A stretch of 21,409 nt of DNA from a virus: IMG/VR virus record IMGVR_UViG_3300029309_000402, positions 1 to 21,409 of that record; one strand, written 5' to 3'. This document shows, one piece after another, positions 8,644 through 14,227 of this stretch. A program made the position numbers and the translations under genes. Position 1 is the stretch's first letter; every line of letters begins with the position of its first letter. The notes beneath the pieces were generated by a model, which was not told where the DNA came from, made no database searches, and saw only the letters and a list, made by a program, of their open reading frames with translations.

Positions 8644-8884
8644 TAACATGTCTTAATATTCCCATCATCAACGCTGCACAAGCAACACCATTAACCATTA
8701 ATAATGCTCTATCATGCCAAAGATAAGCCATACCAGTTAAGCAACCTGTGCCTACGCAGGAGGATATCAAATCGTAGAAGGGGAACACACCGACTGCTCG
8801 ACAGATTATCCCTGACATGATGAACATAGAACCTATCCATTTTAAATACCAAGATAGGTCATGCGTTGGAGTTATTTTTTGCAT
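8636..8884 (-). CDS. Small three-helix membrane protein (82 aa)
   Basis: Three hydrophobic segments are visible at about residues 15-33 (KWIGSMFIMSGIICRAVG), 37-55 (YDLISSCVGTGCLTGMAYL) and 60-78 (ALLMVNGVACAALMMGIL), with a W-x-DRALL-x-x-N motif between the second and third. This W-N/H-DRA pattern is familiar to me from small membrane proteins of marine phages and alphaproteobacteria (possibly the DUF6552 group; I cannot verify this). Holin-like activity is conceivable but untested. It is the last gene of the - strand cluster and overlaps the upstream gene by 26 bases. AAGGAG sits just before the ATG but lies in one arm of a perfect 7-bp inverted repeat (8868-8892), so translation may be controlled by RNA structure. 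Confidence 0.75.
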   Translation of the reverse strand: MQKITPTHDLSWYLKWIGSMFIMSGIICRAVGVFPFYDLISSCVGTGCLTGMAYLWHDRALLMVNGVACAALMMGILRHVTT

Positions 8885-9023
8885 TTAACTCCTTTAACTT
8901 TTTTAAAATTATATCTGTTAAACCTTGCACAAGTTTAACATTCTCAAATATCTCTTCTAATTTTTTTGAAGTAGTTTTATTTCTCTTTTCCATAAACTCT
9001 TTAGCCTCTTTTTCTAGACTCAT
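8859..9023 (-). CDS. Small charged helical protein (54 aa)
   Basis: From the ATG at 9023 the protein reads MSLEKEAKEFMEKRNKTT and continues as an almost wholly charged helix (KKLEEIFENVKLVQGL, DIILKKLKELNAKN), suggesting a short coiled coil. A TTG at 9050 in the same frame could extend it by nine residues and has an AGAGG-like site; the ATG is my choice because its ribosome site is only slightly weaker and the extension looks non-native. It overlaps the upstream gene by 23 bases and the downstream membrane gene by 26 bases, so all three are probably coupled. I do not recognise a family. Small late genes of this kind in phage replication clusters are often host-modifying accessories, but nothing in the sequence proves it here. 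Confidence 0.55.
   Translation of the reverse strand: MSLEKEAKEFMEKRNKTTSKKLEEIFENVKLVQGLTDIILKKLKELNAKNNSNA
8868..8892 (-). promoter_or_regulatory. Hairpin over the ribosome binding site and start of the terminal membrane-protein gene
   Basis: A perfect 7-bp inverted repeat: on the - strand GGAGTTA (8892-8886), an 11-base A-rich loop containing the ATG (8884-8882), then TAACTCC (8874-8868). The first arm includes the GGAG ribosome site of the 82-residue membrane protein, so in mRNA the site would be paired with codons 4-6. On the + strand the same repeat is followed by a T-rich stretch (8893-8916), so it might instead act as a weak terminator for the structural operon, 225 bases past its last stop. 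Confidence 0.45.
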
Positions 9024-9219
9024 TTTTTTCAACCTGTTTAAAATAAGCAAAGTTATAACCTCTTTGCCACTCCCTATGTTGCATAGTTTTTACAGGAAAA
9101 GGATTCTTTTTATTAAATCTAAAACCTGTGATGCCCTGATTATATTGCAACTTCAAGGGTGCATCATATTTACCTAGACCTCTTTCTTGTCTACTTAGAT
9201 TTTTTTTCTTTTTTATCAC
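9001..9219 (-). CDS. Ribosome modulation factor (RMF/CrpP)-like small protein (72 aa)
   Basis: The start appears to be GTG at 9219 (MIKKKKNLSRQERGLG), because no ATG occurs before the conserved part. The ribosome site is poor, which fits coupling to the overlapping upstream gene (29-base overlap). Residues about 25-60 hold YNQGITGF, then NPFP, then EWQRGYNFAYF. This matches the layout of bacterial RMF (YQAGIAGR ... CPY ... QWLGGWREA) in order and spacing: G-I-x-G, a Pro-aromatic turn, then W-x-x-G-aromatic 11 residues after the Pro, against 10 in E. coli RMF. RMF binds 16S rRNA and drives 70S dimer hibernation. RMF-like small proteins are known in mobile elements and phages. A ribosome-targeting role here is inferred from pattern only. 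It is basic, as expected for an rRNA binder. Confidence 0.6.
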   Translation of the reverse strand: MIKKKKNLSRQERGLGKYDAPLKLQYNQGITGFRFNKKNPFPVKTMQHREWQRGYNFAYFKQVEKNESRKRG

Positions 9220-9436
9220 TTTCTTCTACAGTCTTTCTTTCAAAGTATTTTATAAGTACGGATAGTCTAGCATCATATTTGTCTATAGCTTCTAGCTCTT
9301 TATCTATTGATCCTTGTATGTCAGTATGCTCTCCAATGCCAACGGATGTTCTTAAATATACTTCAACGTTTGCTATGTGTTTATTTATGTTACCGACATA
9401 ATAAGATTTTAATGCAGATAATAAAATTTCTCTCAT
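9191..9436 (-). CDS. Conserved phage protein of unknown function (81 aa)
   Basis: ATG at 9436 lies 2 bases after the ribonucleotide reductase stop, and its AAGGAAG ribosome site is inside that gene's end. The protein is helical: MREILLSALKSYYVGNINKH, then VEVYLRTSVGIGEHTDI, then a helix KELEAIDKYDARLSVLIKYF, and a Lys/Glu-rich tail. The central V-Y-L-x-x-x-VGIGEH-x-DI string is highly conserved in small proteins I have seen in many cyanophages and other marine phages, always without an assigned function. Its conservation suggests a real role, perhaps in virion or replication protein-protein contact, but I cannot name it. The C-terminus overlaps the next gene by 29 bases. Confidence 0.75.
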   Translation of the reverse strand: MREILLSALKSYYVGNINKHIANVEVYLRTSVGIGEHTDIQGSIDKELEAIDKYDARLSVLIKYFERKTVEESDKKEKKSK

Positions 9437-9438
9437 GT

Positions 9439-11400
9439 TTATCTTCCTTCTATATCAACCACTTCACACGATCCAGCAACACATGCTAAATCTTTACTTC
9501 CTGTAGTCGTGTCTTCTTTTTCAAAATCTTTCAACTTACCCCAATCAATTGATTCAGGCATATTATTTAGTAAGTTATTATATTCATTTTCGTCTATATC
9601 TTGATAAGGTGCTTGTTTATAAGTATGCTCACTAAAAGGTAAAAAAGATATGCCTGATACTTCATCAAAGTTATCATATACCCATGCACCAACTTTCATC
9701 CATTCGTTCTCTTTTACAGATACAGTAACAGATGGTTTGTGTTCACACCAATGTCTTTGAAAAGTTAACCAATAATTAAGTTGTTCTATAGCAGTCATCT
9801 CAGTTCTGGTAGTAGCACCTTTTGGTGACTTCATGGGAAAACTAAAAACAGAAACACTGTCAGGTTTAGTAATGTCAGGCTCTATAGGTATACCTGCTTC
9901 TTTCATAAACTGTGTTAGTGGGTCTTTATTATCTCCACGCACAGTTCTAATGTAATATGGATTATGTCTAGCGTGAATACCACTTGCACTATCAACTAGT
10001 TGAGAAACAGTTCCTGATGGTTTAATACAAGTAATAGCAGTAGATTGAGGTATGCCTAAATCTTTAGCTACCTTTTTATTTGTTTCTACTGCAACTTCTT
10101 TTAATTGTTCAAGAGTGTCTTCTAAATTTTTATCATACGGAGATAGAATAGAGCAATCAAGAATACCTGTTAGGGAAACTCCTAACAATCTTTCTTCTTC
10201 TGTATTATCTTTCCACACCTTACGTAGATATTTAAAATCTGTAAGAGTAGATTGGAATGTTCCTAATATAGTAGCCATTCTAACTTTATCTTTTAATGTT
10301 TGTAAATCATCTGTTTGTCTACATACAACCTCTGTAAGATTACAAAACTGATAAGGTCTCAGTATAATCTCACTACAAGGATTACAACCAAACTGTATAT
10401 AATCTAAAGGTAACACAGGCTTTTCAACTAAAGCATATTTTCTTCTTTTGTTTTTAGCTGCTTGTTTGATAGCTGATTCTCTATTAAAAATGCCACGTTC
10501 TCCTGATTTAGATTCGTATAAAGATGTCCACTCTCTCATGAATGTACCCATCTCAGGCTTACCTTTAAATGCTACAGAGTTATTGGCTAATGCTCTTTGC
10601 CCTTCGTTCTCCCACCATTGACCTGACTTTGCGTGTCTCATTTGATCATCACCTAAATTAGATAAAGATATAAGTGCAGAACGTCTAACTCCACCAACAA
10701 CTACGACCTCACCTATCTTACACATAATATCATGACACTCAATAGGATATAATCTTCTACCTGATGCCTTCTTAAATATAGATATACAAAAATTATATAA
10801 GTCAACCAAAGGTTGAGGACCTGATGCTCTACCACCAAATGTTTTTAGTCTTGCACCCGCAGGTCTAACTTGTGACACATCTAAGGATGGAACTTGCCCT
10901 ACATATAACATAGCTATAAGTTCACGTAATGCTCTTGCCCAACCCGGTCTGCTATCTGCAACTGTAATAACTGTAGTGCTATTTTCAAAATGTTCATTAA
11001 CTACAGGTAATTTATCAACATTCTCTCTTTCAACAGAAAAACCAACACCTGTGCCACACATTAAAATATACATACATTCATCAAAACTTCTTGGACTATC
11101 TACAGGTATGTAGCTACAGTTATAGCCTGCAACATGACATCTGTCTAAAGCAACACCTGCAGTCATTAATGCTCTCATGCTCGGCATAACACTAAGCGAA
11201 ACAATAGCATCCGTCATTTTTTCTTTCAATGCTTTTGTTATCGTATAATTGTTTTTACTTTTAAGATGATTATCCATGTAATCAAAATATCTATCAACAG
11301 TTTCAAGCCAAGTTTCTCTTCTTTGTTCTTCATCATTCCATCTCGCATAACGAGATAAGGCTATAAAATTTTGATAATCTGTTGGTAAATAATTATTCAT
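9439..11400 (-). CDS. nrdJ: Class II (adenosylcobalamin-dependent) ribonucleoside-triphosphate reductase
   Basis: A 653-residue enzyme reducing ribonucleotides to deoxyribonucleotides for phage DNA synthesis. It matches the monomeric B12-dependent type of Lactobacillus leichmannii (739 residues). Key residues are visible: C95 in NCSYIP and C353 in QFCNLTEV as the redox pair; C342 and E344 in NPCSEI as the thiyl-radical Cys and partner Glu, with C342 and C353 eleven apart exactly as C408/C419 in the model enzyme; and C640 and C645 near the C-terminus (DLACVAGSCEVV), five apart like C731/C736, for re-reduction. Other family blocks are MPSMRALMTAG (73-82), CGTGVGFSVE (115-124), GGVRRSA (236-242) and IKPSGTVSQ (459-467). 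No radical-generating partner is needed, only cobalamin from the host. The start has GGGAG 9 bases upstream. Confidence 0.95.
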   Translation of the reverse strand: MNNYLPTDYQNFIALSRYARWNDEEQRRETWLETVDRYFDYMDNHLKSKNNYTITKALKEKMTDAIVSLSVMPSMRALMTAGVALDRCHVAGYNCSYIPVDSPRSFDECMYILMCGTGVGFSVERENVDKLPVVNEHFENSTTVITVADSRPGWARALRELIAMLYVGQVPSLDVSQVRPAGARLKTFGGRASGPQPLVDLYNFCISIFKKASGRRLYPIECHDIMCKIGEVVVVGGVRRSALISLSNLGDDQMRHAKSGQWWENEGQRALANNSVAFKGKPEMGTFMREWTSLYESKSGERGIFNRESAIKQAAKNKRRKYALVEKPVLPLDYIQFGCNPCSEIILRPYQFCNLTEVVCRQTDDLQTLKDKVRMATILGTFQSTLTDFKYLRKVWKDNTEEERLLGVSLTGILDCSILSPYDKNLEDTLEQLKEVAVETNKKVAKDLGIPQSTAITCIKPSGTVSQLVDSASGIHARHNPYYIRTVRGDNKDPLTQFMKEAGIPIEPDITKPDSVSVFSFPMKSPKGATTRTEMTAIEQLNYWLTFQRHWCEHKPSVTVSVKENEWMKVGAWVYDNFDEVSGISFLPFSEHTYKQAPYQDIDENEYNNLLNNMPESIDWGKLKDFEKEDTTTGSKDLACVAGSCEVVDIEGR

Positions 11401-11568
11401 CTATGTCTCCCGTGTTATTACCTTTATGCTAGTCACTTTTAGACCATCCACTTCATGTATTATATCTTTTAAATAATCTTCTATTTCCTGCCCTACATTT
11501 CCGTCTGATGGTATTGGATATTCGCTAGGGTCAGCTTTAACATTTAAAATTATGTTAACTCGTATCAT
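11401..11568 (-). CDS. Small conserved phage protein (55 aa) abutting nrdJ
   Basis: A reading frame of 55 codons fills what would otherwise be an empty stretch before nrdJ. It starts at ATG 11568 with AAGAAAG upstream, overlaps the DUF3310 gene by 14 bases, and its TAG stop is immediately followed by the nrdJ ATG. The protein is MIRVNIILNVKADPSEYPIP, then SDGNVGQEIEDYLKDII, HEVDGLKVTSIKV and a short tail, a compact beta-alpha-beta pattern. I recall very similar short proteins (MIRVNIVL...YP.P.DG.VG.E......I.didGlki..I.v) in marine phages with no known function. Perfect packing between neighbours and the conserved pattern support it as a real gene. A link to nucleotide metabolism is only suggested by position. 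Confidence 0.75.
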   Translation of the reverse strand: MIRVNIILNVKADPSEYPIPSDGNVGQEIEDYLKDIIHEVDGLKVTSIKVITRET

Positions 11569-11869
11569 CTTTCTTTACTTTAATTAATTTATTCAAATAA
11601 AATAATGCTTTTTCTAAATCCTCAACACCATTTTTATACCTATATCTCCAAATATATTTTATTATATTTCCCTGCAAATAATACTCACTGCCTTCATTTG
11701 TGGCTGCCATAATTGCATCTAAAGCCTCTATACCTGCTTGATTGTAATGGGGTGGATGATTAACCATATCCATAATCTGTGTATTATCAGATTGTTCTCG
11801 TGCCTGTCTTCTAGCCATGTTACCTATTTCTTTAAATTTTTTATTTAATTCTTCTCTGTACATTCCCAT
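11555..11869 (-). CDS. DUF3310-family phage protein (104 aa)
   Basis: Residues 36-48 read VNHPPHYNQAGIE, the hallmark start of the DUF3310 domain (often labelled 'SaV-like' or 'nucleotide kinase' in phage annotations). It continues with LDAIMAAT, then EYYLQGNIIKYIWRYRYKNG (62-81) and VEDLEKALFYLNKLI, which completes the domain: conserved N-HP-HY, a G-N-I-x-KY-x-WR helix and a final E-D-L-x-KA-x-YL helix. The 35-residue N-terminal extension is charged and helical. The domain is widespread in phages near DNA polymerase and nucleotide genes, but its biochemical activity is not established to my knowledge. It sits one base downstream of the preceding gene and overlaps the 55-residue gene. Confidence 0.9.
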   Translation of the reverse strand: MGMYREELNKKFKEIGNMARRQAREQSDNTQIMDMVNHPPHYNQAGIEALDAIMAATNEGSEYYLQGNIIKYIWRYRYKNGVEDLEKALFYLNKLIKVKKDDTS

Positions 11870-11870
11870 A

Positions 11871-12170
11871 TTAATCTTCTCTTTTAAAATTTATATGTAC
11901 TACATTATCTTTTTCTTCTTTTATGTCAAATTTTTTCTTAACAAAGGTAGCTAAAAACTGCTCCATTTTTGTTGCCATACTTGGTTCAACTTCCATAATT
12001 GGAACTGAGCAAGCTATTAATTCTGCTAAATGTGTTAAGGAACTTTGACTTTCTTTATCCAATGTAGAATTGGGATCACAAATAATATTTAATTCTACAT
12101 CTCCTGTCCAATATGACCCCTCTGCCTTTGGAACTAACTCTATGTATACTGCGTTTAACTTTCTTTTCAT
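11871..12170 (-). CDS. Conserved phage hypothetical protein (99 aa)
   Basis: ATG at 12170 with AAGGAAA 8 bases upstream, 2 bases after the preceding stop. The protein begins with a beta-rich half (LNAVYIELVPKAEGSYWTGD, VELNIICDPNS) followed by LDKESQSSLTHLAELIACSV, PIMEVEPSMATKMEQFLATF and a Lys/Glu-rich tail ending VVHINFKRED. Short proteins with a W-x-G-x-V/D-x-x-I strand, an LDKES helix and a VP-ME segment are, as I recall, common in marine phage replication clusters without a named function. No catalytic motif is visible. Its place between a nuclease and the DUF3310 gene suggests an accessory role in DNA metabolism, but that is context only. Confidence 0.65.
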   Translation of the reverse strand: MKRKLNAVYIELVPKAEGSYWTGDVELNIICDPNSTLDKESQSSLTHLAELIACSVPIMEVEPSMATKMEQFLATFVKKKFDIKEEKDNVVHINFKRED

Positions 12171-12172
12171 AA

Positions 12173-12520
12173 CTATTTCCTTTCATTTTTGTTATGTAAA
12201 TCTATAAAATGTTCTGCATCAACCAATAACAATGGCTTATGATTGTTACGTTTAATTACAACTACAGGTTCATAATCTTTACTATTTTCTTGTGCTTGAA
12301 AGTATGACTTCCATATGTTTATTTTTTCTTGATTTTTACATTCAATAGAATAGGGAAACTTTTTTCTTGCTTCTCTTGCCATTATTAAATCTTCCCCACC
12401 TGCACCCATTGATCTTGATTCAACATCATCAGGATGTATATCTAGTTTATTTATAAGAAGGTCACGAAACCATTGTTGTAATCTTCTGCCTTTTGCTTTC
12501 GCACTTTGTGGTTTTACCAA
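12173..12520 (-). CDS. Small PD-(D/E)XK nuclease, possibly Holliday-junction resolvase-like
   Basis: A 115-residue protein whose best start is TTG at 12520, overlapping the exonuclease stop by 7 bases with a weak purine-rich site before it. After a basic helix (KAKGRRLQQWFRDLLINKL) comes RSMGAGGEDLI with D44, then YSIECKNQEKINIW with E60 and K62. A Gly-rich turn with Asp, then a beta strand carrying E-x-K, is the PD-(D/E)XK nuclease core. The following YFQAQENSKDYEPVVVIKRN resembles the helix and strand after the active site in resolvase-like members. T7 phages have a comparable small endonuclease (gp3) that resolves branched DNA, so this enzyme may debranch replication intermediates. The exact substrate is inferred. 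Confidence 0.75.
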   Translation of the reverse strand: MVKPQSAKAKGRRLQQWFRDLLINKLDIHPDDVESRSMGAGGEDLIMAREARKKFPYSIECKNQEKINIWKSYFQAQENSKDYEPVVVIKRNNHKPLLLVDAEHFIDLHNKNERK

Positions 12521-13254
12521 ATCTTTTCTGCTTCTTTTTTCATCTTATCCGACCACATCCAAGAGTCAGTATTTGGGAACTCATAGTGTGCTAAAGTATG
12601 CTTGTCCTCACTTAAAGATAAAAATCTTTGTATTGTAAAAGCAACTGTTTTAATTTGCTTTTTGTAAGCAGATAAACTTCTTAGTGAAAACTTTTTACTG
12701 TCTTTAGAACTAGCAAAAAACAAATCTACCTTCTTATCAGGATATGCCATAGAGTACAAAGCCATCTGTCTCTTTTGTGATTCTGTAGGCTTTGATGGTA
12801 TTCTTGCAGTTGTCTTCAAATCAACTATGGTATTATCAAACAAAAAATCAATATAGCCAATAATAGGTATGGGTAAATCATCTAACTGTACCTCTACTTT
12901 TTCTTGATATCCCTCAAGTTTTTTGTATTTAAATTTTTCATCTAATACTTTACCATAACCCTCAAGAGACTTTCTCTCTTTCTCTGTTCTAGCTTCGTTT
13001 AAATCAATACCTGCTTCACCACACAAAGCTACAAATTTTTTGTCAAGCATGTCAAAGTCGTAGAAACCTTTCTCAACTTTTTCTGCTAACACATGCTCAA
13101 GTGCAATACCTCTCATGGCACTAGCACCACTGAAGGATTTAATGCCAAAGAGGTATCTCATTATCCACTGAGACTTGTCTGTAATATAAGTATTTATACT
13201 ACTAGGTGATAAATAATTTATATTATGCACCTTGAAAGGATCATTTTTAATCAC
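12514..13254 (-). CDS. RecB/Cas4-like PD-(D/E)XK exonuclease
   Basis: A 246-residue nuclease with the complete RecB-family motif series: LSPSSINTYITD near the N-terminus (15-26), RGIALEH with H54, GYIDFLFD with D136, VDLKTTAR with D145 and K147, and QMALYS with Q163 and Y167 (the Q-x-x-x-Y motif of RecB, AddB and Cas4). These residues bind metal and cut DNA. No helicase domain or four-Cys iron-sulphur cluster pattern is present, so it acts as a stand-alone nuclease, probably a phage 5'-3' exonuclease for host DNA breakdown, primer removal or recombination, comparable in role to T7 gp6. Its ATG overlaps the preceding stop by 4 bases, coupling it to the probable single-strand-binding protein. 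Confidence 0.85.
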   Translation of the reverse strand: MIKNDPFKVHNINYLSPSSINTYITDKSQWIMRYLFGIKSFSGASAMRGIALEHVLAEKVEKGFYDFDMLDKKFVALCGEAGIDLNEARTEKERKSLEGYGKVLDEKFKYKKLEGYQEKVEVQLDDLPIPIIGYIDFLFDNTIVDLKTTARIPSKPTESQKRQMALYSMAYPDKKVDLFFASSKDSKKFSLRSLSAYKKQIKTVAFTIQRFLSLSEDKHTLAHYEFPNTDSWMWSDKMKKEAEKIW

Positions 13255-14171
13255 TGAGAATCTTCTATATCAATAAAGTCTTCTACAGTTTGTATGTCCT
13301 CTTTACTAACTTCTCCTTGCCTATTCTGAACTCTGTTATCCCACTCTTTGCAAATGTAATCGTTAAAGTTTTTAACAAAGTCGTTAAAATCTCTAAACAT
13401 CTTTTGATCTTCTTCTGTCATATCAAAACTTGCAGAAAAGTCTACTTCAGCTATAGGTGTGTAAAATTTACTACCATTAGGCAGAGGATTAGCATTAGTG
13501 CCATTAAAATGTATCGCATGTTGAATTGGCAACACAGACTTAGCAGAAAACTCTGCAAACTTATCACCAAATATTTTAAAAGCATCCTTGTTGTCAACTT
13601 CCCAGATGAAAGGAAAATCTGTTCCATCTTCAACAAGAATACCTTTATCGTCAACAGGACTATCTAAAGTCACTGTGCCAAACACGACCCTTACCCTTTT
13701 AATCTGCCTGATCAAATCCTGCATATCTTTTGGTAAGGCTTGAAAATCTTGAACATAACCTGATGGCTTGCCACAATTGAAACGACCTGTGTTATCCTTC
13801 AAATCCATGTTAAGACTATCTGCCATGATGGTTCGGTGGAAAGAACCCTTAGATTCACCACCTTTGGCACTAGGATTAGCGACATACCTTTTAAGCATGA
13901 ATCGCTGCATAAATGGTCTGATTGTAATATTCTTTGAAAATAAAAAGGTGGAGGAATCCTCTTTAATAATTTCAAGCCTATAACAACCACCCTCAACAAC
14001 TTCAACGTTTGAGAGCTTACCATTTATTTCTGCCTTACCCATAATGGGTGAGTGCCAAATTCTTAATCTATTTAATGTGTTAGAGCGTTTAGCAGGCTTG
14101 TCCATTGCCATGCCCATGGCTCTTGCTAAATTTTCATAGCTATCTGTATTAATATTAGCTAATTCTGTCAT
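13251..14171 (-). CDS. Probable phage single-stranded-DNA-binding / recombination accessory protein (306 aa)
   Basis: The ATG at 14171 follows AAGGAG by 6 bases; a TTG three bases earlier is an alternative. The protein is mixed alpha/beta with no enzyme motif. Segments include RLRIWHSPIMGKAEINGK, GGCYRLEIIKEDSSTFLFSK and ITIRPFMQRFMLKRYV (conserved-looking basic strands), then VRVVFGTVTLDSP, and it ends in a strongly acidic tail (EDIQTVEDFIDIEDSQ). A beta-rich body and acidic C-terminus are typical of single-strand-binding proteins, whose tails recruit polymerase and helicase. It stands between DNA polymerase and the exonuclease, where T7-like phages carry replication accessory proteins. I know similar proteins of about 300 residues in marine phages only as conserved hypotheticals, so the role is inferred. 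A possible promoter lies just upstream. Confidence 0.6.
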   Translation of the reverse strand: MTELANINTDSYENLARAMGMAMDKPAKRSNTLNRLRIWHSPIMGKAEINGKLSNVEVVEGGCYRLEIIKEDSSTFLFSKNITIRPFMQRFMLKRYVANPSAKGGESKGSFHRTIMADSLNMDLKDNTGRFNCGKPSGYVQDFQALPKDMQDLIRQIKRVRVVFGTVTLDSPVDDKGILVEDGTDFPFIWEVDNKDAFKIFGDKFAEFSAKSVLPIQHAIHFNGTNANPLPNGSKFYTPIAEVDFSASFDMTEEDQKMFRDFNDFVKNFNDYICKEWDNRVQNRQGEVSKEDIQTVEDFIDIEDSQ

Positions 14172-14198
14172 CAATGACTCCTTTATAAAGTAGTAATA

Positions 14199-14227
14199 GT
14201 TTTATCATGATACCTCTTTTGTGTCAA
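14199..14227 (-). promoter_or_regulatory. Possible sigma-70-type promoter before the SSB-like/exonuclease genes
   Basis: On the - strand a perfect TTGACA (14227-14222) inside the last codons of the polymerase gene is followed after 17 bases by TAAAAC (14204-14199), a 4-of-6 match to the -10 consensus. The expected start would lie about 20 bases before the ATG at 14171, leaving room for its AAGGAG. The 33-base gap here is one of only two in an otherwise overlapping gene cluster. The weak -10 and the A+T-rich background make chance a real alternative. Confidence 0.3.

Noticed and set aside
8745-8760. Hairpin CCTGTG-ccta-CGCAGG as a terminator between the convergent arms
   Set aside because: The stem needs a G-T pair and is not followed by a T tract on either strand; it is coding sequence of the membrane protein.
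8866-9177. A 103-codon + strand frame opposite the small genes
   Set aside because: It is Phe/Ser/Leu-rich, typical of the reverse of Lys/Glu-rich coding sequence, lacks a ribosome site and lies antisense to three better-supported genes.
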